Counted from the stretch's first letter, positions 1-12,448 are shown. The stretch: DNA of 64,000 nucleotides from Chrysopilus asiliformis (GCA_964034945.1 OZ035960.1:48773002-48837001); one strand, 5' to 3'. The notes: generated from the sequence alone by a model not told the origin. A program made the numbers and translations.

Positions 1-2764
1 GAGTGCGCTAGTTGCATACATTTTGGCCTCTCCTGAGCCGTCTATCTATTCACCTACCTGTTTATCTATCTGAAAAATTTATCTATTCAATACACACCCA
101 TCACAATCCGTGATGATATTATGATGTTCATGAAACGGCGTAATTCCTCCGTAGCTCATACGCGATGATTACGTATAGACTCGTGTATTAAATTTCTGTG
201 GCAGAACAAATAATTAGAAACAGTTTTCTTGACTTTGGTACACAAACCCCGTATAAACTTTGGATTCCAACCACCCTCAATCTCCCCTGCCGCTTTAATG
301 TATTACAGGCTACAACCTTCTTGTGCTGAGTTAATCTGCTTGGTGGTTAAGAGTTAGAGTTTTGCGGTACAATTGCGAGATATCCAATTACGGAATTCTA
401 TCAGCCATAATGTTGTCATAAGACATGAGTGCCATATGAGACACAATACGGAGCGAAGCTTTCTCTTCCTTGGAAGCTGTTTGTTCGTAAGACGGTATTG
501 TGACAACTGCATCATGTCGTCATGTTCCTTACGATTGTTTCAAGAAAATATTGTTAAAAGCATTACCTGAGAAGAACACACCAAGCTCTCCACTGGTCTT
601 CCAGACATTGCCGTGTAATACAAGATGTTCAAGTGAAATAATTTTACCTTTGTTTTAAACAAATTTTATCAATATCCACTGACCAAAAGCGAAATTACGT
701 CAAACGTTCCTTGCTGAACGAAATTATGTAAAACTATCCGAAATAGCCACTGGGCATAAAATTGTCCCCAACAACAGTAAATTAAACTTGTAATGACCAT
801 CCATTGCTCATAGGTGAATATCATTAAAAAAAAGTTCACATTCGGTCAATTTTAAAATGGAACCGCATCGATAAACAAACTGTCGATTACTATGCATCAA
901 CAATAAAAAGGTGTGCTTTATTTATGGTAAGTTATTAGCCTGAATATTCAGTTGACCTGCCACATATTATCACATAATCGCTAGGTACTTGCAAAATTAT
1001 TAAATAATTTCACTCGACCATTTGTGCGGCAGTTTTCTGTTGTTGAACAGATTCTGAAAGTTTATTCACTTATGTTTCCACACTCATTGCATCAAGTTTG
1101 AATTTCGTAATGCAAGTCAGGTGAAAATTGAAGAAACACATTCACTTTTGTTTTAAGTTTGCATATTTTTATATTGTTTTAAATAATATAAAGTTGACTA
1201 ATAGTTGGAAACACACAAACTTTTATATAAACTTTTATATAGCAGAATTAGACAATTTTAAAATTTATATGGTATTTTGTATAGGTTTTCGTTTTAGATG
1301 TTTTTTTTTGTTACGAAAATATAGAAATTTGATTCTTCAAAATTTATTTATTGTGCTAAAATTTCGGAGAATAAAGTTTTTGAAAGGGCAATTTCAAACT
1401 AAATATTTTAAATTAAGAAATTGATAAATCCTTAGCTCTGCCAGACCGATTAGAATGATCCTTTTTTAATCGAAATCTATCAGTACGTATATTGGTACAA
1501 AAATCGAAAAACTAACGATTTTTACTGGCGTCTACTGCTTTTTTTCTCTCAATAACAAAAAAGAAATTTCCACGGCCATTAGTAGACAGCCTACTTAATA
1601 AACGATTAGAGAACCTGTATGCCAGACCAACCGGTCATTTTTGAAACGGGTACGAAAATTAAAAACGAGCGCTAAATTCGGTCAAAATGGTGTCAGGGAT
1701 GACAAAACGATTACGCTTGGTCCCATCTTCGGGAAAATTCCTTAAGAACCTGTAAGAATAACACGAATATTCTCTTCTCAATATCGGGAAAATTATCGTT
1801 TGGGGTTATAGAAGTAGAATGGACAGAGTGAATATAATCTAGCAAAAGTTTTTAAAAATTCCAAACAAAGTTTGTATGATAAATTCGTAGTAAAAGCATT
1901 TGCTAGGCCCAAAGACAAAATTTAAAAAAAAATTCCCGAAGATCCTGTATACGGATAACGCTTTGCGTACTTTTAAAGCATATATAAAATACTTTAACCT
2001 GGCAACCACACGTCTATATTCTAGTACGCTTAATTGCACAACCAATTTGGCAAGAAAAACATTGCAAAAAATCGAGTATTGAAATAAAACGAGAGGCCGA
2101 AAATCTGGTATTTTTTATGCTTTTAGATTAAAAATGCAAGATATATTAAATTTAAAATATTTATCATTTGCAAAGCTTAGAACAGTTGTTCGGATATAAA
2201 AATTGCTTTTTTTAACAGTGCTTTTAGATGAAAAAAAAAATTAAATTCAATACGTTTGTGTGACCATCCAAGAATGTGATCAATCTCTAAGGAATTTAGT
2301 CAAAAACTTTACATTCTAGTACTAAAAAAATGATCTACTATTAGGCCAGTTCGAATAGCTTTTTTCGCAAGATTAAAACAGTATGTGAATATTTTTTCAA
2401 TTCATTAAAACAACTACGATTTTTTATACCTCAAACATGAGTTTTTTACTTATGTTAACCGATTTAAGTTATTTTGGCAATTATTTTTACATTCTGGTAC
2501 TAAAACAAATGATCTACTATACATTTCTAGGGCATCTCACTGCATTTTTTATCAGAAGGAAATTTCAACGAAAAATTTTGCCCTAGCAGATTTTCACAAA
2601 AAATGACAATGGTGCAGCCGAAATGTGCAATTTTCTCAAATTTTTGTTTGCAAATAAGTGGGATTCAAGTGACAAAAACAACCTATTCGAATTTATTCGG
2701 AAAACTTCGGTGCTTTTAAAGCTTGTACCATAAAGCGGGTATTGCAATAATACGGGGACTACTG
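1..2764. other. AT-rich stretch, no gene recognised
   Basis: No recognisable protein, RNA gene or terminal-repeat element was found. The first 100 bases contain a loose TCTA/TTTATCTA-rich patch. The reading frames present (for example 1128-1424) are rich in Phe, Lys, Asn and Ile, as expected from chance frames in AT-rich DNA. Probably intron or intergenic DNA. Confidence 0.5.
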
Positions 2765-2784
2765 TACACTCTAGAAAATTTTAT

Positions 2785-2846
2785 TGTAATTTTACCCCTA
2801 TTATCGTAGGAAACCATTTTCCTACGATAATAGGGGTAAAATTACA
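2785..2846. repeat. Perfect 29-bp palindrome, 4-nt loop
   Basis: Bases 2785-2813 are exactly the reverse complement of 2818-2846, separated by CCAT. The arm includes TTTACCCCTATTATCGTAGG. Without mismatches it would extrude a very stable hairpin. It sits inside the larger TIR-bounded element and is probably a duplicated inverted piece of its GTAATTTTAC motif. Confidence 0.85.
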
Positions 2847-3082
2847 CCGAGTCGTAATGGCTTAAAAGCTATGCATTTTTACTCATTTTGTGGCGTACAA
2901 AAGCCTCTTTTACGGGGGAACTTTAAGCTAAATAAGAAGTAAAAGTACAATACGGGTGTAATTTTACGACATGGATGTTTAAAATTACCACATTTTTGTT
3001 GTAATTTTCCTCCTATTTGGTAGCAAAACCGCGTCTTAAAGGTGTAATTTTACGACATTTTTTGTTTAAAATTACACCGAAA

Positions 3083-3273
3083 ATGGTATTAGAATTTCTC
3101 GGCTTATACGGTCTGCAAAAACAAAAATATTATATTATTTTTGCGGATGTTTTCACATCCAAATTTCCCGGGCATGTCTGCCATGTGGCAGGCGCCACAC
3201 AGGATTTTGGTAGAGCAAAACTCGATTCGAGTATTTATACTCCGATGCCACAAACCTTATGCGAATTATAAGG
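3083..3273 (+). repeat. Dispersed repeat family A, copy A1 (internally deleted)
   Basis: It shares AATTTCTCGGCTTA, GATGTTTTCACATCC, GGCATGTCTG and GAGTATTTATACTCCGATGCC-type blocks in the same order with 22735-23000 (opposite strand) and 38050-38260. Relative to those copies it lacks the middle block that carries GGAGCCTGTTT and CCTGCTTTACCAGCTT. A short frame runs through it, but none of the copies share a long conserved frame, so it is taken as a non-coding interspersed repeat of unknown class. Confidence 0.65.
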
Positions 3274-3490
3274 TTAAGGTTAAATTGTCCGTACAATAAT
3301 GCAAAAATACCCTGCGAGCGTGTTTTCACACCAAAATGAGAGTAAAAATACGAATATTGGTCGAAATTTTACGCAAGATTTAAAATTACCCTATTTCTAG
3401 TGTAAGATTAATGTTTTTTGGGTGATTTTACAACTTAAATGGTGTGCGAGCTAAATTCGATTTAAATTCAAATTCATTTTCTACAGTGTA

Positions 3491-5041
3491 GTTTCATAAA
3501 GTATTTATAGCAAACATTTATATAGATAAATATTTTTTTTTGAATTTAAAAAAAAATTTATTTCATACCACAAAAGTTTAGAAAAACAACTAAAGAACTC
3601 TGAAAATGGTGACATTGCAAAGGTTCCTGATATTTTACCTGGCGCTTTACTAATAAAGCCAAATTTAATCCCAAATTTAGTTTTCTGATTAACATAACAA
3701 TACAGAATGTTAGAAGCCACGACCTTCACAAGATCATCTCTTGACGGGTAGACCATTTTGCGGTTAAATTTATGTTAAATGTTTGTAAAAATTTACCAAT
3801 ACCCCACGTTCACTAACATTATATTATTATAGTCAACTCATTATTAATGTTGCCCATGGTCCAGCAGAAATTTCGCAGATGTCGTTCACACCGTCTTTTC
3901 GCATCGTTCATTTGTTTGCTTTCTTTTTGCATCTTCTGCGATTCAAATAGATTGGCTCCCATATTGTTTTCATATCGTATTCATATTTGACGGTGATATT
4001 TGGTCAAATTGGCATTAAAAAAATGTTAAATGGCATGGTCGGGAATCGCCAAGAGCCATACATGAAAAATCATTTTCGTCGGGAATTCGATGATGGCCAC
4101 ACCTTGGCTGGATCCTCGAAATGTGACGACAGACGACAATTTTCGATCCGATCCAGCGGACAAACAGACGAATATCAATTTTAACTGATAATGGATCGTT
4201 TTTTTTTCGAGGCTTGGTCGTGTGTATTTAATGGGGCAATATATGTTCACCAAAAATGATTATATTCCAATCAATGAGGGAATACCTACAAGCTAATGTC
4301 TTAGTTCTTAAATGTGTGGAGTTTAATCGAATGAGCCAAGTGTCTTGAAGAAACTGATGAACATAAGATTCCCATGAGACAATGACTTGAATGGGGTTGA
4401 ACTCTTTTCAAGTATTAATGTGAGTGGGTCATTTACCTTCTTTGTTATACCAGTCATTTATCGTATTTTTTTCATTTTGAATTAAATAACAAAGGAGTAA
4501 CCAATTGATTAGATGGATTGCACTGGTGTTGGTTTTCAAGAATATTCCGACACTAAAATATTCTGTTGGCCGAAAACTGAGTGTGTCTATAATAAAATCG
4601 TTTAATACAACAAACAAAATTTAAAAAAAAATCTGAAAAACCATAGCTAAAAATAAGATGAAGACACTCCACCGCTATGGTCACAATATGACTTAAAATT
4701 TACCCAACTTGCTTTACAAAAATTAGTAATAATAGCTACCGCTTGGTACTAGCAACACTATCAGTTTAGGTTTAAACCAAAGGCGCTCAGAATAACAACC
4801 TCAATTGCCATACAAAAGTGTTATCAATATCAAATTCTTGTGACTAATGAAACTATATTTCAGCCATAAAATCTAAAATTCTTTCCTTTGAGTAGCGACA
4901 TGGTAACACTTAGACCATTCGGATTAAGATTTTTAGCTCATTAATTTTTTTCATGTGAGCCAAAAGAGTTACCAGCTGAGCACCTCTGGTTTAGACTATT
5001 ATCACATTCTTTGCTAGATAAGTTAAAACAAAAAACCTTAC
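3491..5041. other. No gene or clear element recognised
   Basis: Mostly AT-rich, non-repetitive sequence with only short frames. 3840-4200 is somewhat richer in GC but gives no recognisable protein or spliced exon. Confidence 0.4.
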
Positions 5042-5125
5042 CAATGTTGCTGCCCCGTTCAAGGTTTGTGATTCATCTAAAATCATAGGTTCAGAAGCGG
5101 GGAAGTCAAATCTTTTTGAAACTTC
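5042..5125 (-). CDS. Possible internal exon, unknown protein
   Basis: On the minus strand a frame reading RFDFPASEP then MILDESQTLNGAATL ends directly at a consensus donor, GTAAGG (5036-5041). Residue composition is protein-like, unlike the Phe/Lys-rich chance frames around it. The upstream side is weak: the frame closes with TAA inside the TTAA at 5129-5132, where a MITE is inserted, and no good polypyrimidine tract precedes it. It could be an exon of a minus-strand host gene or chance. The family is not recognised. Confidence 0.2.
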
Positions 5126-5132
5126 TTCTTAA

Positions 5133-5261
5133 CCCCTTCATGTTCGTCTTTTTCACAGCAGTTATAAAAAAAATTGGTCGGTTGTTTTAAAAATAGAAAT
5201 ATTCACTTTAAAAAAAACTGTTATAAAAAGTTGCTGATTAGTAACATCGGGCATGAAAGGG
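5133..5261. mobile_element. piggyBac-type MITE (TTAA target)
   Basis: Flanked on both sides by TTAA (5129-5132 and 5262-5265). The ends are inverted repeats: CCCCTTCATGTTCGTC at the left and CCCTTTCATGCCCGATG as the reverse complement of the right. TTAA duplication with CCC/GGG ends is the hallmark of the piggyBac superfamily. The element is 129 bp, AT-rich inside and non-coding, so it would need a transposase in trans. Confidence 0.7.
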
Positions 5262-5265
5262 TTAA

Positions 5266-5860
5266 GCAGACCAAAGTCGAAATTAAGCTAATGCGTCATT
5301 GGTAAAAGTAATATGAATAACCGTTTTAGTGCATTGAAGTAAATTCTGTGGTTTTAGCAAAAATCTTATAAAAATTTCGAGGTGTTCAGCAACTGGTGCC
5401 AGTAATTGAAATTCTAATGATGTTATCTTGTCCACTGATTCCAGGTCCATAAAAACAACACACAAATAGGGTGGATTTGCGGTAGTGTATCGATGGTATT
5501 GAAAATCCAGACAAAAGATCACTAAATAGCGTACCGACGGAGATAAAATCTACAAATATCCACAAATTCTTTCTGTGCATAATTTTTTGTTAAAACTATT
5601 AGAAGAGTATTTCAAGATGTTTTTCTATATACCTTACGGGCTGCTTTCATTTCAATTTGCTTTTATTTTTGAGACAAAGTTTTGTTTTACTTTTTTAGTT
5701 ATTTTTTTAAAGCATGTGGATTTGGCTTCAAAAATAAAAGCGAAATAAAAACATTGAGAGTTTTTGAATATCTCCTTTTTTCAAGCCAAATCCCTATGCA
5801 AATTTTTTTATTCATAATTAGATTACAAGATTGACCATAACAAACAAACTAACGAGGGCA
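5266..5860. other. No gene recognised
   Basis: Short overlapping frames on the minus strand (5283-5580) have no recognisable motif and no convincing splice structure. AT-rich, with no terminal repeats seen. Confidence 0.4.
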
Positions 5861-5865
5861 ACTCG

Positions 5866-6304
5866 TGCAACTGTCAGTCTGTCTGTCTGTCGGTATGTAT
5901 GTCGGGGTATCGGTCTGTCTGTTTTAGGTATCTTTAATAACTCGAGAATGCGTTGAGCTAGCGACATAAAATTAGTTTTCATAAATTGTTTAGTGATAGA
6001 ATTTTGTGTTATTTTTGTAAAGAGTTTTACGAAAATCGTGGTTTTCTGTCAACTTTTGGAAAAGTAATATTAGTTATAACGGGTAACTATCATACAATAT
6101 TTTTGAAAATATACAGTTTTTTTACAAACTTCCCGAAAACTGTGCGCTTTTGGGAAAAAATGAATATAACAAAATTTTAAGGATATAAAATTTCCTACAC
6201 TTTTCCCTTTAACGGTTTTTACGTATTTTTAACGATATTTGAAAATATTTTTTTTTTCGGAACTAAATATTGCAGAGGAAAGTTTTGTGTTGATCACAAC
6301 TAAT
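5866..6304 (+). repeat. Family B repeat, copy B1, with (GTCT)n tract
   Basis: Starts with a GTCTGTCTGTCTGTCGG tract, then a core AATAACTCGAGAATGCGTTGA, a long AT-rich body, and ends with GAAAGTTTTGTGTTGATCAC followed by an AACTGATATTT-like word. Copies B2 (13870-14795) and B3 (23790-24165) have the same order. B5 (37560-37925) is inverted. The microsatellite-plus-core layout parallels the mini-me/Helentron-associated repeats of Diptera and family C in this window. No coding capacity. Confidence 0.65.
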
Positions 6305-6538
6305 ATTTCTTATTAAATCCTTAAAAAATCATCAAAAAAATCCGGCAAAACTGTGCCATAATCAATGATTATAAATTTTACTTTTTGTCATATAACCGTC
6401 TGTCAAACGTCACCTCGGTACTAATGCAATGCCTTTTTTCACTAAGTCAGTTAAAGGTTAAAATAAGGAACGCAAGTAAAGAAATACTGCTCGGTAAAAG
6501 ATTTGTGGATTTATAAGAATAAATGTTTGCTTATCAAA

Positions 6539-6714
6539 ATCTTTTACACCAACTTGCATGCATTTTTATATCAACTTGCATGTTTTTGTCAATATTTGGT
6601 GTAAAATGTCAAAACAACACCAAACATTTTCATCAAATTTACACCACACATTTATCAAATTTTTCCAAATGTCGATTAAAACAAGCAAGTTGATACAAAT
6701 TTAGTGTAAAAGAT
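6539..6714. mobile_element. Small TIR element (MITE), class unknown
   Basis: Ends are inverted: ATCTTTTACAC at 6539-6549 and GTGTAAAAGAT at 6704-6714, with further inverted similarity inside (CCAACTTGCAT versus GCAAGTTG). The interior repeats CAACTTGCATG and TTTGGTGTAAAATG-like words. 176 bp, non-coding. No clear target duplication, so the superfamily is unassigned. Confidence 0.55.
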
Positions 6715-9179
6715 CTCGATAAAGAAAAATTTATTCATTTAAATCCTTAATTTTTTTAAACGTATCAATTTTCTGGATTCCAAAGACAACCCAAGTCGCG
6801 AAGCTTTACTATTTTATGTTAAATTCGTAACTATACCTACATACATATTTCACGTTTTTAGCTAAAGTACATAACCGTATTACCCAACATTGACCAGAAT
6901 AACTAATCTTTTAAGGGCTTGTATTACGAAAAAAAAAGAAAAAAAAAAAATCTAGCCATTAGTATTAATTTCCTTACGGCTAATAAGATTTTCTGTAATG
7001 TCCGACTACCTACACTCCTCGTGCCTGTACCAAATATCGCATAATAACGGTGTCTCGAACTTCACCTTAATTAATCATATCCATGGCACGTTCGTTTCTC
7101 ACCCATCACCAGGCCACTAAATACGATAACTGAAACAGCTATTTGATGACGACAGCCCAATGTTCCATCATTCTAAAAGTATCTGTTCTACCTATGAAAA
7201 GTATTTCCTCTTGTATCAACGTTCAGTTAGCAAGATATATCTATACTGCCTAATCCCACCTGAATCACAAATTAGTTCTTTAGAACCGTTGCAAAACGCG
7301 CTATCGCCATTCATTCTTGAAAACATTACGAATGCGGAGAAACGTTTTGTCTGCACAACATAAAACCCGATAGTGGTATCTACCAATCTTGCATCACTCT
7401 TTGTGTCGCCAATCGGAAAATGCCCAGGTGGGCAGAGGGTCTGGTCGAGGACCGTATCTATCAGATAGATTTGTAAAGTACCTGCTTCGGATACAGAATT
7501 GATAGTTACAGGTAAGAGATTCAATTTGGGTTCGGTTTTATTTTCGGATGTGTTACTTGTAGCTGTCGTCGTAATCGAGCATAATCAGCAATTAAAAACG
7601 CTGCTCAAGTTATCAAAGTGTCCAAGCCGGCGCAGGGCAGGTACACGGGATCCCGCTTTGGGCCACTCCAATAACTCAAAACGATAAGGAGGCCACCGCA
7701 TACCGACACGATTTGAAAAAGACGAAAAAAAACTGGCGCGAACGGTCTCTTCCCCAGCATGATTCCCATCAAAAATGGCTGCAAATTCGGAATAACAATC
7801 ATGGAGTTAAAAACAATTCAAGAAGTGAAATAAAAAAATCGAAAAGTTTTTTTGGACCCAAGAAACTCAATTTAAAAACAACTGCAGATCGCGTTAAATC
7901 ATTCTATTCGGAATTTTAAACAGTCCTAGACTTACACACGTTGAGGTATCAAATTTAACTTTGCATATACGACAATGTTTTCCTATGTCTGACTTCGAAT
8001 ACCTTTCTTAAACCATAACTACTATATTGATGGTTTTCTCAGTTTAATGTCCAACAAACGTGTGCGCGCACTCAAATAATTTATTCAAAAAAATCATTTA
8101 ATCATTTGTTTTTCTTGGGTGTTTCTCTTTACGTTCAGTATTCATATTCATGCTTAATTTTTGTATAATGTAACCTCAATATAGTTATTTCTAGGTCAAA
8201 GTTATATAACCTCCAAAATCTTATTTATCAATGATCGTTTGACTATAAAAAAAGTATCTGTTGTGTTCACCAAGTGATTTTCCTATATACCCTAAACAAA
8301 GATTTTTATGATAACTCAAAAACTGGTTGAACAAAAAAAATCCTAATCGTCTCGCGTAAATCAAAACATATTTGAAAATTCAACAGTATTTCACAAAACT
8401 TCATTAAATCGAGTATTTGTATTGATCAACCCTGATTGTGTTTTTATCAGCAATAAAAATATGTAAACATTTTTCAGGAAAAAAAACATATATTTTCACT
8501 TAACAAAAGAACTTCTATAAAGCAATACTTTTTTAAATTGCTTATAAGAGAGTGTTGAAATTACAGGAAACCTTTTTCGATAGAAGTGAAGCGGCATGGC
8601 GGTCACAAAGAGGTTCCATGGTGACGATAAAAGCCTCTGCATTTTCCGCTCTAACTAAAGGCAGGCGTCAATCGTGGGAAATGCATTTCCGATTGCGTCT
8701 AGCAACACTTTGAACGAAGGGGGACCCATAGTCAGAATAATGTGATTTCGTGGGACGTTTGACACTCAAAAATGTATTTTTGGTGCAACAAAGTCGTTAA
8801 CGAGAAAATTATTGAAAAAAGTTGAGCAAGTTTATATTCACGCGTCTATAAATAAGTCACTTGTGAAAGATTTTTTTTGAAGAAAAAAAAAAATAAGCAC
8901 CGGAAGTTGAAGAGTAAAGGGAACAACAGAATGTAATAAATTGATTTTTTATCAGCTTTTATTTTGGGTTAAAATTATCTCAACGCAGCGGATAATCTTT
9001 GTTTATTTGGAGAAAATGAAATTTTGAAAGAATTTGTTGAGTAAGAGTTTCACAAATTTTAGTTTGAGTAATTCTATTTATAGAAAAACAGCGGCACTTG
9101 GGAATTTAGTCCCAACACCTTTATAAATACCTACTGTTCATTTCTGAATTGTAGAAGATAGCACAAGAGGGGTTACAAA
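6715..9179. other. No gene recognised; GC-richer patches at 7.0-7.9 and 8.6-8.8 kb
   Basis: 7000-7930 has more balanced composition than its surroundings and open frames on both strands, including a 102-codon minus-strand frame at 7216-7524 that contains CPPGHFPIGDTKSDARL. No domain is recognised and no splice structure clearly supports either strand. 8580-8790 is another balanced patch without a frame. These could be host regulatory DNA or an old unrecognised repeat. Confidence 0.35.
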
Positions 9180-9565
9180 AGGGCGTGGGTAGATATTCGT
9201 GGACGAAAATTTTCCCTGAAAACTCACCCCTCTAATGGTGAAAACTGGATCCAAATCCATTCAGAATTACAGAATAAAACAATTGAGGGGGGGGGGGGGG
9301 TGTACAGAGAAGGAAGGGGGTAGATATTAGTGGTAGAAAATCTTTCCTAAGTGATATCTTCTGTAATTGTGAAAACAGTATCTCAATCGGTTGAACGCTT
9401 CAAAAGTTATCAGGTGAGGGGTATCAAAGAAGAGGGGGAGGTCAATAAAAAATATCCTGTCAGCAAGTAACTCTACCTCTGTGCAAAGTTTCGTCGAAAT
9501 CGGTTGAGCCTTTTTCACGTGATGCCGGAGCAAATATTCAGACAGACAGGCAGAGAAACAAAATT
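9180..9565 (+). repeat. Interspersed repeat with duplicated module and CAGA tail
   Basis: Two diverged direct modules, each starting GGGTAGATATT(C/A)GTGG and continuing AAAATCTTTCCTAA-like then GTGAAAAC, occur at about 9187 and 9319. Between them is a run of about 13 G. The right end has AAATCGGTTGAGCCTTTTTC and a short CAGACAGACAGGCAGAG tract. The motif 'cognate CGGTTGA + CAGA tract' recurs in many insect non-autonomous repeats. No coding capacity. Confidence 0.5.
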
Positions 9566-9870
9566 TTTAAAAATGTTTTTTTTTGTATTAGTACGATAAA
9601 ATGCATCGATGTATATTAAAATTTCTGAGAAAATCCAAAATTTAAAAAACTACCCCCTTTACAGTTTTATTATATATATAGATTGAACTTAAATACTTTT
9701 AATATAAATGTCTACAATTTCATTAAATTTGTAACCTTAAATACTATATCCAACGAATAAATTTTTTGTTTAAATTTTTAATCCATTCTTTTGGATTAGA
9801 GTCTCACAATGAATTACATATAGGTCCAGTGTAATCCAATTTTGATTAGAATTTAATCCAAGACTTTTTT
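9566..9870. other. AT-rich, no gene
   Basis: Contains inverted short words based on GGATTA/TAATCC (9780-9860), suggesting a decayed repeat. Nothing else is recognised. Confidence 0.35.
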
Positions 9871-10170
9871 ACCGTGTAGCGCTGCCTCTAATTGAATTCG
9901 ATGCCCCATTTCTTTTAGATTTTTTTGGCAGTTTTTTACGTTTTTACCCGTTTTTTACATATTTACGTAAAATAGATAAAAAAAAACTGTTTTTGCGTTG
10001 TTTCGCACGTTGTTTCGCAAGATTTTTTTTACCGTGTAGCGCTGCCTATAATTGAATTCGATGTCCCATTTTTTTTAGATTTTTTTTGGAGTTTTTTACG
10101 TTTTTACCCGTTTTTTACATATTTACATAGAAAAGTTAAAAAAACTGTATTTACGTTGTTTCGCACAGCA
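9871..10170 (+). repeat. Two-copy tandem duplication, period about 160 bp
   Basis: ACCGTGTAGCGCTGCCT at 9871 recurs at 10031. Each copy continues with ATTGAATTCGATG, then ACGTTTTTACCCGTTTTTTA, and ends with GTTGTTTCGCAC. The copies differ by a few substitutions and small indels, so the duplication is not brand new. Non-coding. Confidence 0.75.
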
Positions 10171-11690
10171 CTAAACACATTACAAATTTGAACAGCAAAA
10201 AAAATTGGTTTTGTATCACGTTTATATATGTATAAACGAGGTATTTTTCTTTATTGTCAAAAAAAAAATTCTAGGGAAAAAGTAATTCTCAACTATTACA
10301 CGTGACATTTTTATCGCATTTCTTCATTAATTAAAGACTATAATTTGTGATAAATTTATTACGATATCATCTGATAAATTGATTTTAAAAAGTTTCTATT
10401 GTCAGTAAAAAGTTAAGAAAACTTTGAACGCACCATAGAATTTTTGTCTTTATTTCCATGCCATTATCAGTTAAAAATCCCACATCTATGGTATTGCTAT
10501 CGCTAGAAATTGACACCGCGATCAATCCTTGAAAAGGTAAACATTTCTCAAACAGATAAAGTAAATAGTGGACTTGAATTGAATTTACGCTTGACTAAAA
10601 TTCAGAGATAAAAATAGTAAATTGCGACGAAGTTTCATATCAAGCTGAGGTAACATAGAACATTGGAATACGTCCAATAAAATAACGGCAGTGGCAACAA
10701 AATGAAACTGACGACAGTTTACCAATTGGAGACAAACAGCAACTGAACAAATAATTCATTGTATAAACTCCATGTGTCTTTTCATTGCATAACAGATACA
10801 CGAAATCGAAAACACCTCACTAGCTGTCGAGATGTAAGAAAAATACGCCCAAAAAAAAAATCAACCATAAAAATAAAATAAAAAACAAAACACATTTCAA
10901 GTTATTTCAGATATCTTGTTGTATACGCTTAGTAAACTCCACCACCCATGGGTGAAAATGTAACAAGTGCATTCGTTAATCAGATATCGATAGTCAAATG
11001 AAGTTATCTACTACCTTTAAAAGGTAATCAGTGTTTGAATGGGATTTACTTTAATATTTTATGTGCTCAAACAGGCAACGTAAGATGCGGAAAGGTATAA
11101 CCATAACCATTAGAGATCCCTCGCCTCTCAACGTGGAATGATTATCGTGGGAAATGATGTAACCCTTCTCGTGTGAATGGACCTTTAAAATAAATTTTTA
11201 CGTAACAAATCACTGGGCTTGAGCTTTTTACAAACCTAAACGAACATACATATGCTCTCGGCTGGGAATGGAAATTACATTGAGTTGCACTCAAACATTT
11301 TAATATTTGAAGCCAACCACGTTCCTCGTCTTCCACCTAACCTTTCGAACTTGATTGCGGTTGATATCTTGAGCACCTTCCATCCTACACGGCTCTGAGA
11401 GACAGAAATCAATCAAAATATCAAGACAAGCCCGGAGACTCAATTCGACCTTACACGAATCATTGTTCATATTAGCATTTGATCGTTCAAAGTTTAAGTT
11501 TAATTTAATTCTGTACGTTTATTTATTCAATTAAGTTAATTTTTTAATTAAATCAGATTTGTAATTTCAATTACCATCAGAATTACGAGAGTTTTGTCAT
11601 ATATTTGCATACACTGAGAGAAATATGAACTAACAATTTTTATTCGATATGAACTTTTTGTTGTTTTGAGTAGAGTCCGAACGATTAATC
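10171..11690. other. No gene recognised
   Basis: Mixed AT-rich sequence. 10900-11460 is somewhat less AT-rich, but the minus-strand frame at 11142-11336 has no recognisable motif. No terminal-repeat element was found. Confidence 0.35.
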
Positions 11691-11751
11691 GGTTTTGGCT
11701 ACCTTTGGCAAAAAGCACATCTCTGGCCAAACTTTGGCTTCGGCCAAAATT

Positions 11752-11811
11752 AAGCCGAAGGTTTGCCAAAGCTGAAGGTTTGCCGAAGCCAAAGGTTTGC
11801 CGAAGCCGAAG
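11752..11811 (+). repeat. 17-bp tandem repeat, about 3.5 units
   Basis: Units AAGCCGAAGGTTTGCCA, AAGCTGAAGGTTTGCCG and AAGCCAAAGGTTTGCCG are followed by a partial unit. The preceding 60 bases hold inverted relatives (TTTGGCTTCGGCC), so the array may be the edge of a small palindromic element. Confidence 0.85.
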
Positions 11812-11867
11812 TGGCAAGTGAACTGTCAAAAATTAACACAATTAAAAAAAAGCTTTTATTTAAAAAA

Positions 11868-12448
11868 CATAACAAAAGCTATAATTGCCTATCTGGCAAT
11901 CATTGGAGACCCGTATGGTGATATTCGTATCAAAATTCGAACAGTTGTACCAAAATTCCACTTTGAAGTCAAACTTTCCAATAAGATTTTTTAAAATTTA
12001 TTCCAATTGGATTTTGATGTATGAGAGTTTTATGTAGAACCATATTCTAAATAACTTTTGTTCTTGCACTTTTTTGATAAGATGCACAGTTTTTGAGATA
12101 TTCGCAAAAAACGTTTTCGTTCGTATGGGGGGTACCCCCCCTAATGGTCCATTTTTGCCCATTAACGAACTTAGCCTCGCATTTTACGAAAAACGGATCC
12201 ACGAAAAATTTCAAGTCTCTAGCTCAATCCGTGCGCCTGCAATCCGCGCCACAGACAGACGGACGGACAGACAGACAGACAGACGGACGGACAGACGGAC
12301 AGACAGACGGACGGACATGCAAAATTCAATTTTTTTTATCATTCTAAACACACTGGTGTAATTCATTTTTTTGTGCGATGACGGGATCTTGGCGTTACAA
12401 ACGGTAAAGCAAAGTTAATATACCCTTTGGTTTCACCATACGGGTATA
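11868..12448 (+). repeat. Family C repeat, copy C1 (Helentron/DINE-1-like)
   Basis: Begins with AACAAAAGCTATAATTGCC followed by a short palindrome around ATCTGGCAAT, has the core TTTCAAGTCTCTAGCTCAAT, a (GACA/GACG)n tract (12255-12315), then CTTGGCGTTACAAACGG, and ends in a bulged terminal hairpin (12419-12448). There are four other copies in the window. A microsatellite tract plus a terminal TATACCC/GGGTATA hairpin is the layout of Drosophila DINE-1/Helentron-associated elements. The roughly 90-codon frames through the tract encode only Thr-Asp-Arg/Gln repeats and are artefacts. Confidence 0.75.
12419..12448 (+). repeat. Terminal bulged hairpin of C1
   Basis: TATACCC pairs with GGGTATA and the inner TGGT pairs with ACCA across a 3-nt TTC loop, with a 2/3-nt internal bulge. 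Identical structures end C2 (12553-12582), C3 (17111-17140) and C5 (58788-58817), so the structure is conserved and probably functional for the element. Confidence 0.75.

Larger units (their letters stand above)
2765..3490. mobile_element. TIR-bounded composite repeat of about 0.73 kb
   Basis: The left end reads TACACTCTAGAAAATTTTAT and the reverse complement of the right end reads TACACTGTAGAAAATGAAT, so the ends are imperfect inverted repeats of about 19 bp. Inside are several copies of a GTGTAATTTTACGACAT-like word in both orientations, a perfect palindrome (2785-2846) and a truncated copy of dispersed repeat family A. No coding capacity. A convincing target duplication was not seen, so the exact ends and the superfamily are uncertain. 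Confidence 0.45.

Noticed and set aside
5129..5132. TTAA at this site as part of a coding exon interrupted by the MITE
   Set aside because: The TAA within it is an in-frame stop for the candidate exon with or without the insert, so the exon, if real, must start after it.
7216..7524. 102-codon minus-strand frame with some protein-like content
   Set aside because: No recognisable domain, no convincing splice sites, and competing frames on the other strand. Left as an uncalled region.
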